DNA from: Capilliphycus salinus
GTDB taxonomy: Bacteria > Cyanobacteriota > Cyanobacteriia > Cyanobacteriales > Microcoleaceae
DNA: 64,000 nucleotides
Assembly: GCF_047276495.1 (NCBI RefSeq)
Contig: NZ_CP178543.1
Span: forward strand, 2,914,001-2,978,000
Direction: 5' to 3'
Under the pieces are notes generated by a model. It was not told where the DNA came from. It saw nothing but the letters and a program-made list of their open reading frames with translations, and did not search any database. Of this stretch, positions 27,477 to 38,200 are shown piece after piece; the stretch's first letter is position 1; each line of letters opens with the position of its first letter. The position numbers and the translations under genes were made by a program.

Positions 27477-28691
27477 TTATTGCCAGCACAACTCTTCTCC
27501 TAACAGTTTTTCCAGATCTTCATTATAGGGTTTAAAAAACCTAGAAAGCTGAAGACGTATCTCATCATTCACAGAATTATAAGAACCAGAATTGTTTTTC
27601 GTAGGTTTCAGAATCCTGTGTCTCGGTAAATCTAAAAAATTAAAAACTCTGTTCATAACATCTTCAGTATTTTTTGCCAAATCTTCTAATGTTAAAACTA
27701 AAATTTGCTCTTTGGGAAAAATATTCATCCACTGTTTAAGAAAATAAACATACAACCCGGCTGAGACAACCCCTCTACATCCATTAATGTCCTGCTCAAC
27801 ATTTTTCATCTGACTAACTTTCTTGATTCCTAAGCTTACAATTTTATCTATACTTGTGCTTAAGCCACGAGACTTTAAATCAAAAAAGTAATGCGAGATG
27901 GCTCGATCCACAGGGTTTCTTAAAATAAAAATCAGTTTGATGTTTGGAAATCCCTTTCGTAATCTCTGAGCAACAGTTGAATCAAAGCCATAGAGAGTGC
28001 TGGCTTCACCAGTTAAATAAGTTGAGTTTTCAGGAATTGGAGGAAAATTAGCTCGATACCAGTCTAAGCCCAATCCGTATAAATTTTCATTGTTAAAAAA
28101 CATGATTTCCTTCTGACTTGCAGGCAAGACGTTCGGATGCTGGGCTATGTAGTCATACAGTGAAGTTGTACCGCACTTCATAAAGCCAGCAATAATGAAG
28201 TGTGGCTCCCTTTTGTTGGACTCATCCCAATGATTTTTAACAAAATTTGGTTTCAGTCTCACATTATTTTCATAAGCTATTTGTTTACAGAACTTAATTG
28301 CCTCTTCCACTTTTCCGAGGGAACTTAAACCGTTAATAACAATAGATTGTGCCTGCTTATTATTCGCACGTTCCTTAAGAACTTCTAGACCAAATTGACT
28401 AATCCTTTCAATCTGATTCGGCAGTATATCTGGATGATCAATTAATCTCTTCAGTCGAACATAAGAAACTCCTACTTTAGGATCAATTTGAACAGCCTTT
28501 ATGTAGCAGTCAATAGACCAATCTAAATTTCCAGAGCTTCTAAACGCATCTCCTAGCTGAATATATGCCTGATGAGATTCGGGCTGAATTTCTATAGCCT
28601 TTTTATAGCTACAAATTGCCTCTTCCCATTTACGTTGCTGGGCTTGGATCTGTCCCTGCTGGTAATACTTTTCAAAAATTTCGTTTACCAT
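27477..28691 (-). CDS. TPR-sulfotransferase fusion
   Basis: The product is 404 aa. Residues about 5-75 hold two TPRs, and a helical bridge follows. The sulfotransferase domain spans about 160-400, with the PAPS 5'-phosphosulfate loop at FIIAGFMKCGTTSLYDYI and the 3'-phosphate loop at LIFILRNPVDRAISHYFF. It resembles heparan-sulfate-type sulfotransferases that sulfate sugar hydroxyl or amino groups. It lies in a same-strand cluster of glycosyltransferases and sulfotransferases, which suggests a sulfated exopolysaccharide. The spacer to the Stf0-type gene upstream is 37 bp. Confidence 0.85.
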   Translation of the reverse strand: MVNEIFEKYYQQGQIQAQQRKWEEAICSYKKAIEIQPESHQAYIQLGDAFRSSGNLDWSIDCYIKAVQIDPKVGVSYVRLKRLIDHPDILPNQIERISQFGLEVLKERANNKQAQSIVINGLSSLGKVEEAIKFCKQIAYENNVRLKPNFVKNHWDESNKREPHFIIAGFMKCGTTSLYDYIAQHPNVLPASQKEIMFFNNENLYGLGLDWYRANFPPIPENSTYLTGEASTLYGFDSTVAQRLRKGFPNIKLIFILRNPVDRAISHYFFDLKSRGLSTSIDKIVSLGIKKVSQMKNVEQDINGCRGVVSAGLYVYFLKQWMNIFPKEQILVLTLEDLAKNTEDVMNRVFNFLDLPRHRILKPTKNNSGSYNSVNDEIRLQLSRFFKPYNEDLEKLLGEELCWQ

Positions 28692-28728
28692 AACTACCCC
28701 TCTCCTCTAAGTGTTTTGCATCTTTACC

Positions 28729-29511
28729 TTATTTAATAATTGTGATCTCTCTTAAGTTGATCTCTGTATCTTGTAATTGTACACTTAGGTTTAAGGAAGA
28801 CTCTTGCCTAAATTTTGTAGCTAGCTTTTCGTTGAGTTCATTTCCTTGCTTTTTGAAGCTTGCGCTATCTATAGAAAACTCATGTTCCACTTCAACGTCA
28901 CAAAATTTGCAAATCTCTTGACAGATTTGATTGGGATTCACCAATATGTCTTCATAGTAAACCTGCAAATAGTCTATCTGATTAATTGCAAAAAAGTCCA
29001 GCAGTTTTAAATTTTGCTGCGTCAGGTATTCCATAAAGTGATTAATTTTATCTCGGTCATACTGGACGTCATCCCGACGACTTTTATTCTCTTTTTCTTG
29101 GTTCTGTTTCTCGTTCATAGAAGTCCATTCATTGGTTACTCTTGCAATGTACATCGAGACAGCCTGCGCCACTAAATCTCGACGCACTAACCAAATAAAC
29201 TTACTTGTTTGTAAAAGTTCCTTAACTGCTTCTAACCTTAAAAAAGGTTCTAATTGATCGAACAAAGCCTTCATCCCAAAAACATTATTCTTTGAGGAAA
29301 GGCTGTTGACAATATGATCTAAGTAAGTCGTCATGGAAACCTGAGAATTCTGCTCAAATAAACCATTCTTCTCACAATAGGGACGTAGCATTGAGTCTAC
29401 ATTCAAAACTTCTTTCGGATTCCCCATCATCTTTGAGGAAGCCAACAAGTCACAAAGTAGATTGCTCCCCGAACGTGCAGTTGTGCAGATGACGTAAGTT
29501 TTCTTGTCCAT
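28729..29511 (-). CDS. Stf0-type sulfotransferase
   Basis: The product is 260 aa. It opens with TYVICTTARSGSNLLCDLLA, the P-loop typical of Stf0 trehalose-2-sulfotransferases. KFIWLVRRDLVAQAVSMYIA follows as the 3'-phosphate region, with a DY-QVYYEDIL segment later. It uses PAPS as sulfate donor, and the acceptor sugar is unknown. It is tightly linked to other sulfotransferase and glycosyltransferase genes. Confidence 0.85.
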   Translation of the reverse strand: MDKKTYVICTTARSGSNLLCDLLASSKMMGNPKEVLNVDSMLRPYCEKNGLFEQNSQVSMTTYLDHIVNSLSSKNNVFGMKALFDQLEPFLRLEAVKELLQTSKFIWLVRRDLVAQAVSMYIARVTNEWTSMNEKQNQEKENKSRRDDVQYDRDKINHFMEYLTQQNLKLLDFFAINQIDYLQVYYEDILVNPNQICQEICKFCDVEVEHEFSIDSASFKKQGNELNEKLATKFRQESSLNLSVQLQDTEINLREITIIK

Positions 29512-29564
29512 TTCAGTGTTAACGACTAAACTAATTGTTGATTAATTTCAAATTTTATTGGCAG

Positions 29565-31910
29565 CTATGAAACAGTTTCTTCGAGCTTTCTCTTAATCTG
29601 ACTGATTTCTCGCCAAATCCTCGACCACCCCGCATCATTTGCATAAGCCAACTCCGCATTCTGACGGTTTTTTTCCTGCATTTGTGCGAGATACTCCGGT
29701 TCGGTTGCCAACCGTCCCAACACCCTCACCAACTCCATTCCCGATGCTGGCTTTAGGTCATCTTCTTGAGGTAAAAGAGAAGCTTTTTGTTGGGGAACAA
29801 TTCGCGGAATTCCGACTCGCAGTAGGGTTTCTCGATAAATGGCAAACGCCAGATGTTCACAACTCAAATCAACCACAAACCAAGGGGTTCGATCCCAAGC
29901 GATGAAACTCTCATACAAATCAGAAACCGAGGCAATTGAGCGAACAAATTGACTATTTTGTTGCCAGGATGCTGAGGCACCATTCGTCTCGTTAAGCGGT
30001 TCATCGGACGCCAGAAACACCATTGGTTTTAAACTTTCTGGAAACAGTTTACCGCATAAACTCCAAACCATTTCCGCTAATTCCAAGGATTGAGGAAGCG
30101 CCAGAATCATCACCCGTTTATCGTAATCCGGTGTTTTCGGCCAGCGTTCTTTCTCCTCCCAAGGCTGCTGTTTCCAATAAGGAACAACTGCAATTTTAGC
30201 ATCCGGTATCCAAGATGGCTCGAAATTTGCGGCAGATAAACCACAATTAACGACGGTTAAATTCTTGGAATCTTTCAGGCATTTGATGCGCTGCCAATCT
30301 TCCCCGACTGGAGAATAACTCCGCAGTACATCAGTTAACCCGTATATGGGAATATCCTGCATCGAGTCGGGAATTCCGCCCTGAAATTCGGTGGGAATTT
30401 CCATCAGCCACAACGCGAGAATTTGTCGCTGAGTACAGAGTTCTTCCAAACTCCAAACCGCACAAGAAATCCCCAGAGATGAACCGTAATCGAGAGATTT
30501 ATTCTCTTTTAACCCAGATGCTTCTGCTGCCTTCGGAGATAATATCACCCGTCCTTCTCGATCGTACCAGTGCAGTCGCCTTGCTTTTTTTTGATTTAAA
30601 GGAGTATCGACATAGTAGATCAGAGGGGCGAGATGTTTGAGATGGTTAATCGTTTGCAGGGTATGGTGATATTCCGGTGAATGTTCCGCGAAGAACCGCT
30701 CATTAATAATGATAACAATAAACCCGACATTTTGCAAGATGTAATCCGTCGTTAAATTGATAGCATTCTCCACCTGATTTTTCATCCGAATATAGGCGGT
30801 TTGAGTCGCTTCGGCCAAGAGTGAAAGCTTGCTGCGATCGAAAGCCAAATCTAAGCAGCGTTCGCCAATTTCTACTAAGCTATCACAGGTATGACAGGGA
30901 TGAGTGGAAGGAATTCCTTCAAAGGCGTGACGGTGAGCAATAATGGGTAAAGCGGTTCCCAAAGCTTCCACGGCTTTAATTTTTAATCCCGTACTAAAAC
31001 TCATGGGAACAATCACCACATCCACCGCTTGATAAAACTCATCAACGGTTTCTACCCGCCCCATTAGTTCAATTCCGGACAGGTTTTCTAAGTCTCGTAA
31101 ATTCTCACACAGACTTCCGGCAAATTTGATTTTAATCGGCGCTAAGGATTTCAAAAATAGGGGCCGAACTTGTTCAATAAAAGCCCGGGCATTCATGGTA
31201 TTAATACTGTTTCCCACCCCAATCATACCAATCACCAAGTAGTCTTTATCCTGTTCGGTTTGGACTCTCTCAATGGGCTTTTGGGGTTCAATGTGGGGCA
31301 TTGTACAAACCGGAGTTTCTGCCAATTTTCGGAAAAAGATCGCTTCTTCTTCTTTAATTGCCCACACTAAATTTGCCCGCTTTAATGCAATGGCTTCTTG
31401 GTCTTCGGTGGTGTAGAAAAACTCGGGACGGATGCCTTGACTTTCTAATAATTGTCTGCGTCCGGTGAATTGATCGTGTGTGTCGAGGATGCGACAAACA
31501 TAAACCGGAGCAAATTCAAAAGCTTTACTTAAGTAAGTATAGTTAACAATAAAGGCATCATAATAATTGTGTTGAAAGAGCCATTTCAAATAATCTTCTA
31601 GCCCCTGATCCCACCATTCATCGATGAGATGATCTTCCCCAATTGCGGGGGCTTGTACGGGGCGAGTTGTGGGTACGGTGTGAAACGAATCCCACTGATT
31701 CGCCATTTTCTTGTACCATTGACTGGGGATATGAGCGACAATATCTTGAGGATAATGTAGAAAATGAATTCTCGCGCCCCGATTCCGCAATTGTTGACAA
31801 ACTGAATAGATTCGTTTGCGATTTCCTTGGTTTAAAGGATAAGTTGGTGTCGGGGAAAGAACGAGGATATCTGTTTCTTTCAGGCTTGAATTTGAATTGA
31901 GATCAATCAT
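29565..31910 (-). CDS. Large glycosyltransferase (GT4-type plus second half)
   Basis: The product is 781 aa. The N-terminal half (about 1-395) resembles a GT-B glycosyltransferase: DILVLSPTPTYPLNQGNRKR at the start, GMIGVGNSINTMNARAF at the second Rossmann domain, and VVIVPMSFSTGLKIKAVEALG as the donor-binding EX7E-like region. The second half (about 395-781) is a separate region (VIIINERFFAEHS to the C-terminus) that looks like another GT-B-type half, but I cannot name it. It is 20 bp from the GT2 gene upstream, so they are very likely co-transcribed. Confidence 0.75.
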   Translation of the reverse strand: MIDLNSNSSLKETDILVLSPTPTYPLNQGNRKRIYSVCQQLRNRGARIHFLHYPQDIVAHIPSQWYKKMANQWDSFHTVPTTRPVQAPAIGEDHLIDEWWDQGLEDYLKWLFQHNYYDAFIVNYTYLSKAFEFAPVYVCRILDTHDQFTGRRQLLESQGIRPEFFYTTEDQEAIALKRANLVWAIKEEEAIFFRKLAETPVCTMPHIEPQKPIERVQTEQDKDYLVIGMIGVGNSINTMNARAFIEQVRPLFLKSLAPIKIKFAGSLCENLRDLENLSGIELMGRVETVDEFYQAVDVVIVPMSFSTGLKIKAVEALGTALPIIAHRHAFEGIPSTHPCHTCDSLVEIGERCLDLAFDRSKLSLLAEATQTAYIRMKNQVENAINLTTDYILQNVGFIVIIINERFFAEHSPEYHHTLQTINHLKHLAPLIYYVDTPLNQKKARRLHWYDREGRVILSPKAAEASGLKENKSLDYGSSLGISCAVWSLEELCTQRQILALWLMEIPTEFQGGIPDSMQDIPIYGLTDVLRSYSPVGEDWQRIKCLKDSKNLTVVNCGLSAANFEPSWIPDAKIAVVPYWKQQPWEEKERWPKTPDYDKRVMILALPQSLELAEMVWSLCGKLFPESLKPMVFLASDEPLNETNGASASWQQNSQFVRSIASVSDLYESFIAWDRTPWFVVDLSCEHLAFAIYRETLLRVGIPRIVPQQKASLLPQEDDLKPASGMELVRVLGRLATEPEYLAQMQEKNRQNAELAYANDAGWSRIWREISQIKRKLEETVS

Positions 31911-31930
31911 GGTTATTTTCCCGGTTGGCT

Positions 31931-32869
31931 CTATTTCTCAACACCATTAAACCCAGCTAAAAGCATTGTTGTGAAGGTAGACAGTACCCACAGTTGCTCT
32001 CGAAATTGTTTCGGATCGTCGGTGTCGTAAAACAGCCCTCGAATGGTTCGTTCTTTTGGGGGTAATCCAAAGAAATATTCCAGGAGAAAGTTCCATCCAG
32101 ACCGCGCCATTTCAATGGCTTTTTCCGAGTCCATTTGATAGTCTGAAACGGCTTGCCAAGCTACCCGTTTGCGAAACCAAGCGTGATTTAATCGCTTTTT
32201 TTCTACTAAGTGGTCTACCTGAGCTTCCGGAGCATAAATGGTTAGTTTTCCTTTGCTTTTGATTTGGTCGAGAAGATGTATTTCTTCATTACTCATCAGT
32301 GATGTTCCTCCTCCGATGCGCCCTAAAGAAACATCAAAACCGCCATTGTCTAAAATGTCTTGAGTTCGGAAAGAAATATTTGCCCCCGCAAACCATTCAT
32401 CGGGTTTGGCAACTCGCATTTCTCCCCCCCAGTTTACCACCGAAACGTAACTGAGTAAAGTATCATCTAACCAACTGGGACGTTCAATTTCCCACATGGG
32501 ATCGACTCTCCCCCCCAAAACAGCCGCATCGGTGCCAAATTGATCGAAACCTTGCACGATTTTTTCTAACCACTCGGGACAGGCGATCGCATCATCATCG
32601 AGATAGGCAATGAATTCGGTTTCGCAGAGTTTGGCCGCCACATTCCGAGCGTTGGACAACCCCGGAATTCTTTCAATATGGTAAATCAAAAAGGGCGGAT
32701 CGTGATATTCTTGCTGTACTTTTTTGGCTTTTTCATAATCGGGAGAGTTGTCAATAATCAAAATCTTGTACTGATCTTTGGAAAGGGTTTGATTTCGGAC
32801 ACTCTCAATCGCCTTCGCCAGAACGTTATAGCGATTATATGTACAAATTGTTGCGGCAATTCTTTGCAT
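31931..32869 (-). CDS. Glycosyltransferase family 2
   Basis: The product is 312 aa. It has the GT2 start AATICTYNRYNVLAKAIESV, the nucleotide-binding IDNS, and the metal-binding DDDA in AYLDDDAIACPEW. SNARNVAA lies between. It uses a nucleotide sugar to extend a glycan, and its specificity is unknown. It is within the minus-strand glycan cluster. Confidence 0.85.
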   Translation of the reverse strand: MQRIAATICTYNRYNVLAKAIESVRNQTLSKDQYKILIIDNSPDYEKAKKVQQEYHDPPFLIYHIERIPGLSNARNVAAKLCETEFIAYLDDDAIACPEWLEKIVQGFDQFGTDAAVLGGRVDPMWEIERPSWLDDTLLSYVSVVNWGGEMRVAKPDEWFAGANISFRTQDILDNGGFDVSLGRIGGGTSLMSNEEIHLLDQIKSKGKLTIYAPEAQVDHLVEKKRLNHAWFRKRVAWQAVSDYQMDSEKAIEMARSGWNFLLEYFFGLPPKERTIRGLFYDTDDPKQFREQLWVLSTFTTMLLAGFNGVEK

Positions 32870-32952
32870 AAAATCTCAAAATTGTTTGGTTTTTGTGAAG
32901 CTGAATTTGAGAATAGAATCACCCTGATGCTAGAAAAAACCCGTTAGATTAA

Positions 32953-34341
32953 TTAAGAAAATATGGGGCTTAGTTCTTTTAAAATTAACCTTAAGAAAGG
33001 CACACTAACTATTTTATCTTTTTCGGTTTTCAACGTCAATAGATTGGTTGAATTTAACCGTTCATTTTCCGAAACTGCTATCAAATCAATTCGAGTGTTT
33101 TCTGAAGTCTGACTTTCGGGTAATGTCCCCGTAAATATCCCGTAATTTTTATCTTCGCTTGGCCCTCGCTCCAACGGAATAACCCGATCATCGACGACAC
33201 AATAAACAGTCAGGTTCTCGATGGATTGATTGACAAGCTGAAGTAAGATTTCTCTCGGATAAGTGCGATCGCAAAACAGATCGAATCCAAAAGGTTTTCC
33301 GGCTATTGTCCAGCGAAATGGAGTTCCATATCGGTCATAGTCTTGACTGGAGAAACCCTGACTTGGAGTTAGGGGAAACTCGGCATTAATTGTTATCTCT
33401 TTTGAAGTCAATTGAGAAGGGGATAACTGAGAGAGTAAACGATCCATCCTCTGAAATTGATGTTCTAACTGCTTGATTTTCCCATTCAAATAGTTGCGAC
33501 TGTCTTCCGACTCGACAAACTCAACCGCCTCTTGATACATTAAAAGCGCCCGATCCAGTAAGCCCTTTTCTTGCAGAGCATCCCCCAAATTCTGATAGGA
33601 TAAAGTGTAGCTCGGGTTAACATCAATCGCGTGGCGGTAAGCGGCGATCGCTTCATCCAACTGGTTGTTTGCTCGCAGGCGATCGGCTTGTTCGTGATGG
33701 TTCAACCAGGGATCGGGTTCTTCCGAAGGCTGGAAAGAAGGCTCCGAGTCGGTTTTTCGGTATCCTTGACACTGCTGAATGGCAAAGGTTCGCAGGGCTT
33801 CTACCTCTTTTGAGTCGGGTTGAAGTTGAAGAAATTGGTCATAAATCGCGATCGCCTCAGACCATCTTTCTAACTCCGATAATGCTTTTCCCAAGTTATG
33901 AAAAGACCAAGGATATTGAGAATTTAACTCAATGGCTTGCTGATAGGGACTGACCGCTTCTTTATATTTTCCCTGAAGTAAGAAACTGTCTCCAAGCTGA
34001 TGGTGATAAAGAAATTGATCCGGTTCTAACTCTATTGCCTTTCTATAGGCATTTACCGCTTCTTCAAAGCGATTTTGCCGGGTGAAAGCATTTCCCAAAT
34101 TGTAGTAAGCTTCGGCAAGATTGGGTTCGATTTCAATTGTATTTTGTAAATGGGGAATTGCTTCTTCTACTTTTCCTTGATACAAAAGCGACCGCCCCAA
34201 ATTACAATGAACCCAAGGATCATCCGGTTGCAATTCTATCCCTTGACGATAAACTTTTTCAGCTTCTTCATATTGTCCCTCAAGTAGTAAACTGGCTCCT
34301 AAATTCATGTAATTTTTGTCTTCAATTTGCATTTCTACCAT
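32953..34341 (-). CDS. TPR-repeat protein with unrecognised C-terminal domain
   Basis: The product is 462 aa. About five TPRs fill residues 10-185 and another pair lies at about 215-285. The remaining 175 residues include a FGFDLFCDRTYPREILLQL stretch and a beta-rich end that I cannot assign. Location between GT2 and NKWYS-type genes suggests a scaffold or substrate-recognition role in the glycan cluster. Confidence 0.75.
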   Translation of the reverse strand: MVEMQIEDKNYMNLGASLLLEGQYEEAEKVYRQGIELQPDDPWVHCNLGRSLLYQGKVEEAIPHLQNTIEIEPNLAEAYYNLGNAFTRQNRFEEAVNAYRKAIELEPDQFLYHHQLGDSFLLQGKYKEAVSPYQQAIELNSQYPWSFHNLGKALSELERWSEAIAIYDQFLQLQPDSKEVEALRTFAIQQCQGYRKTDSEPSFQPSEEPDPWLNHHEQADRLRANNQLDEAIAAYRHAIDVNPSYTLSYQNLGDALQEKGLLDRALLMYQEAVEFVESEDSRNYLNGKIKQLEHQFQRMDRLLSQLSPSQLTSKEITINAEFPLTPSQGFSSQDYDRYGTPFRWTIAGKPFGFDLFCDRTYPREILLQLVNQSIENLTVYCVVDDRVIPLERGPSEDKNYGIFTGTLPESQTSENTRIDLIAVSENERLNSTNLLTLKTEKDKIVSVPFLRLILKELSPIFS

Positions 34342-34377
34342 TGATTTAACCTCCTTTTTTATTTCCTCTAATTGCTT

Positions 34378-35244
34378 TCACATTTTTGAGTTTACAGTCG
34401 ATGAACTCCAACGCTTGATAAACCGATCAATCATTTCTTCAGTATAGAAATGCTGGCAGTATTGAGAAGAATATATATTGGCTAATACACTTTCGGGCAA
34501 AGTAATTTCTTCTCTAATTTTTTGATAGGCTTCTCGATAAGCTTTATGTTCAGAATCATTCACTTTTACCATCTCTAATTTATCTTTTAACTCTAAAAAA
34601 TCTGAGATAATCTCGCCCCAATTTTTGCTATTTTCTAACTGAAGAATTAACACTTTTACTCCCTCGGTCTCCAGAACAGCATAGCCGTCCCTTTTATTAA
34701 ACTCCTCTTGATATACATCCAAGTTGAGTGCGGGTTTAAACTCGTAATCAAACCAGTTACAGTTTTGCCATTTTGCCCTATTATCGTAATTCAAAACAGA
34801 CCGAACAACAAAATCTTTAATCGGGTTGAGTTTCCAATTGCCTTCTGCGTCGATAAAATCCGGATGTTCATCTTGAATATTTTGAAAAATTGATGAGATT
34901 AATTGACTAACTGGTTCTCTAACGGCTGTAATTACCCTTAACTTTTCGGCACCACCTCTATCTAGATATTCTCTTAAAGCTTGACTATGCTCCATTTGAA
35001 GAGTCAGGGGCAAATTTAGAGCCTGACGTTGTTGAATTGATAACTTTAAATTCTCGGGATACAGTACATGAATATGATAAATGTCGTTGGGTATACCTAG
35101 CCGCTTTAAGGAAAATACAATGCTCTCAGAACCTACTTTTCCCATTTGATAAACAGCAATAGGACCTTGGTAGGGCTGAGTAGATACAGATAGTTCTTTC
35201 ATGCTTCTATCGTAGACTAGAACTTTATTGTTGATTCTGATCAT
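34378..35244 (-). CDS. Putative capsular polysaccharide synthesis (NKWYS-type, sulfotransferase-like) protein
   Basis: The product is 288 aa. It has the YQMGKVGSESIVFSL P-loop and the ITAVREPVSQLISSIFQN segment, which match the family of putative capsule-synthesis proteins related to sulfotransferases. NWFDYEFKPALNLDVY and VLILQLENS are further family marks. Its activity has not been defined biochemically as far as I know. Its place in this cluster fits polysaccharide modification. Confidence 0.75.
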   Translation of the reverse strand: MIRINNKVLVYDRSMKELSVSTQPYQGPIAVYQMGKVGSESIVFSLKRLGIPNDIYHIHVLYPENLKLSIQQRQALNLPLTLQMEHSQALREYLDRGGAEKLRVITAVREPVSQLISSIFQNIQDEHPDFIDAEGNWKLNPIKDFVVRSVLNYDNRAKWQNCNWFDYEFKPALNLDVYQEEFNKRDGYAVLETEGVKVLILQLENSKNWGEIISDFLELKDKLEMVKVNDSEHKAYREAYQKIREEITLPESVLANIYSSQYCQHFYTEEMIDRFIKRWSSSTVNSKM

Positions 35245-35272
35245 AACAATATATCGAGCAAACTTATGTTAT

Positions 35273-38200
35273 TTATCGAAATCTTATTTCCTGTATCAAT
35301 ACACTGACGAACCGTTGATCTTCTGAAGAAAGGGGTTTAACCTCAGAAGCTTCTACTGTCAATAAAAACGGCGTATTTTCAGGGAGTACCCCTGCGGGAA
35401 CTTCTCCCTCAAACTGCCATTTTCCATCGGGTTGATGTCGAACCGCACCGGGAACTAAATTCCCATTTATCCGCACCCACAAAGTATCGAGTAACCCTTG
35501 TTCTACGGCGCTAATTCCGTGAATTTGAACTTGCAGGGATTGACTGGTATCTACCCCTTCCACCATCAGACTCCCAACTTTTTGCATCCAACGAACGGCC
35601 ACTCCCTGACGTTTCTCGGGCGAAAACCAACCGCTTCCCAGTAAATTTTCATCCATGAAAATCACCCATTCTGGAGGCGTTTCCGGGGGGGTTTCTAGCG
35701 CTTGCAAAACCATCCCTTCAACCAACACGCTGGCGCGTCGGAAGTCTTGGGGAGATAACTGCTTGACGTCGGGAGAATGCAACGACAGCACAAAAGGCGC
35801 TTGGGGGGTTAATATCCCTGGGGAAACCCGTCCCGACAGTCGCCAACTCCCGTCTTCTCGGGGTTCGAGTTCCCCCGTCAGGGAATTTCCATTCACCTTG
35901 AGGGTGAGGTTTTCTAAAAACTCGGGAGCGACAGTGCTTCTTACCCGGACTTCCACCTGCAAAGCTTGGGTAACGTCCATCCCGTCAATAATGACACTCC
36001 CCACCCGTTCCATCCACCGGACGGGAACGCCGTTGGCGCTTTCCCAGGGGAACCACCCCGTTCCTTGTAAGGTGCCATCCATTGAAATCACTTTCTCTGT
36101 CACTCCCCGTTGGTTTCCGTTGCCAAATTGACGCCAGTTTAAATCAGAGGTAAAGGTAATCTTTTCCACTAAAACCGCCAACTTGCGCTGAGAATCATCT
36201 TCGGTAAATTGATGGGTTTTCAGGATAAAAAAGTTCAGTCCCGCTTCCAAAGTCACCGGGAAAGTCAACAGATTTTCCTGTTGAATCTCCGAAGCTTCTA
36301 CTAAAGTCTTGATAATTAACTTATCCTGACTCCAAACTTCTAAAATTTGCCCCGGATAAACACTGCGATAAGCCAGAATTAAATGTCCCCGCTGTTGCCG
36401 TTCCGTTTCGATCACAAACTTGCTTTCAGGCCACAGCGCCCAACGACTGGACCCGAATAAGTTTAAATCGGGATAGGGCGGCTCTAAAGAAGCAAACCCG
36501 GCGAATACACTCCCCGAAATTCCTTCGATGATATCATCTTTAACGTGATTTTCTGCCAAATATTTCACGCACAAAGAAGGACTTAGTTGGGGCGGCGTGA
36601 CGGCAAATTTACTAATCGGAGCAATTTGCAGTTTATCCAACCAATTGACCCGATCTAAAGCAACAACAAAACTCTGATAGGTCGAACGAATAGAAAAATG
36701 ACTGGCGACAGAAATCGGCGCCGAACAACTTAACCGTTTTAACTGTCGCTCATCCCGATACAATTCCCCGATCATTTTCGCCAAAGCATCAGGAGTTTTC
36801 TCCTCAACTAACCGTCCGGTTACTCCATCACAAATCGCCTCTTTTACCCCGCCGGTATCATACCCAACGGCTGGCGTACCGCAGGCTGCGGCTTCTACAA
36901 ACGTTAATCCCAACGTTTCTTCTAAGCTGGCGCCGACAAACAAATCGGCCGCACTGTAATAGTAAGCGAGTATGTTCCGGTTTTGAATAAATCCGGTATG
37001 TAGAATTTCAAAATTTAACCCTTCAACTTCGGGAGAACCGTAACCAAAACCCACCAATAAAATATTGTCTAAGTTGGCAAGCTTTAAGGCTTCAATCAAA
37101 TATTTTCCGCCCTTGCGTTCATCCTTGAGCGAGGTCGAACCCGTGAGAATAATAAACCGATCTTCGGGCAAACCCAACCGTTTTCTGCACGCTTGTTTAT
37201 CTCGGGGTTTAAAAATATCGAGGTCAATTCCCAGAGTAATCTTCTGAATTCTTTTTTTGAGTAAATCCGGCTGTTTTCCCGATAAACTCGACCTCAACGC
37301 TTGCCTCGCCCAGTTCATCGTCCATTGACTATTTGCCAACACCAACAAATTCTCATTGTTAACTAAAATTTGACGTTTTTGTTCAAAGGTGGGTTGAATT
37401 TTTTCCGGTGTCAAAGCCGGATATTGATCGAAAGTCGGACAATGGCGATCGCAAGAGGTTTTATACCGATCACAGTTCCCCGTATAGGCACAACGCCCGG
37501 TCAATAACCACTGGTCGTGCATTACAAAAATGGTCGGGTATTTCTGACAAATCCGTTCCAATAATTCCACACTTTCTTGAATATTGTGCAGATTTCCCAA
37601 TACTACCAAATCCGGTTCTATACAGGAAATTAATTCCATCGCTTTTTCGGCGGAAAATTCAATCGGTTCGGGTTTCCATCCCGAAGCCCCGACAATGGGA
37701 ATCACTTGATGTCCCGCCGTTGCCAAAGCCCGCCCAATTTGTTCGTGAGCAATACCGGCGCCCCCCGAAAAGCCCAAGTCACTCAATAAAATAACCCGCA
37801 GTTGATGGCGTTTGGGCGGGGGTTCCACCGGGGGCGAAGACTGTGGGCTGGAAATCTGTTGATTTTTTAAGAAGCGGGTGCGAAGCCGATCTCGGGTTGC
37901 CAGCAGTTCCGGTTTATACTTTTCGGTGGCGCTGGTTTTTTGGGCTTCGTGCATCCGAAACTGGGCAATGGGATGGGTGATGGGATGAATTTTGGCGCCG
38001 GCCGCAGCAAATCTTGCCCACATTTCATAATCCATGCTATAATATAGCGATTCATCCACCGAACCCCCGGTTTTTTCCCAGATGGCACGGGTAAACAGCA
38101 CTTCAGGTTGATGGAAGAATTTCCCGCTCAACCAACTGTTCTCCACATCGAGGATATCTGTTAAAGACATCGTTCCGGGCGGGCAGGAGGTGACGTGATG

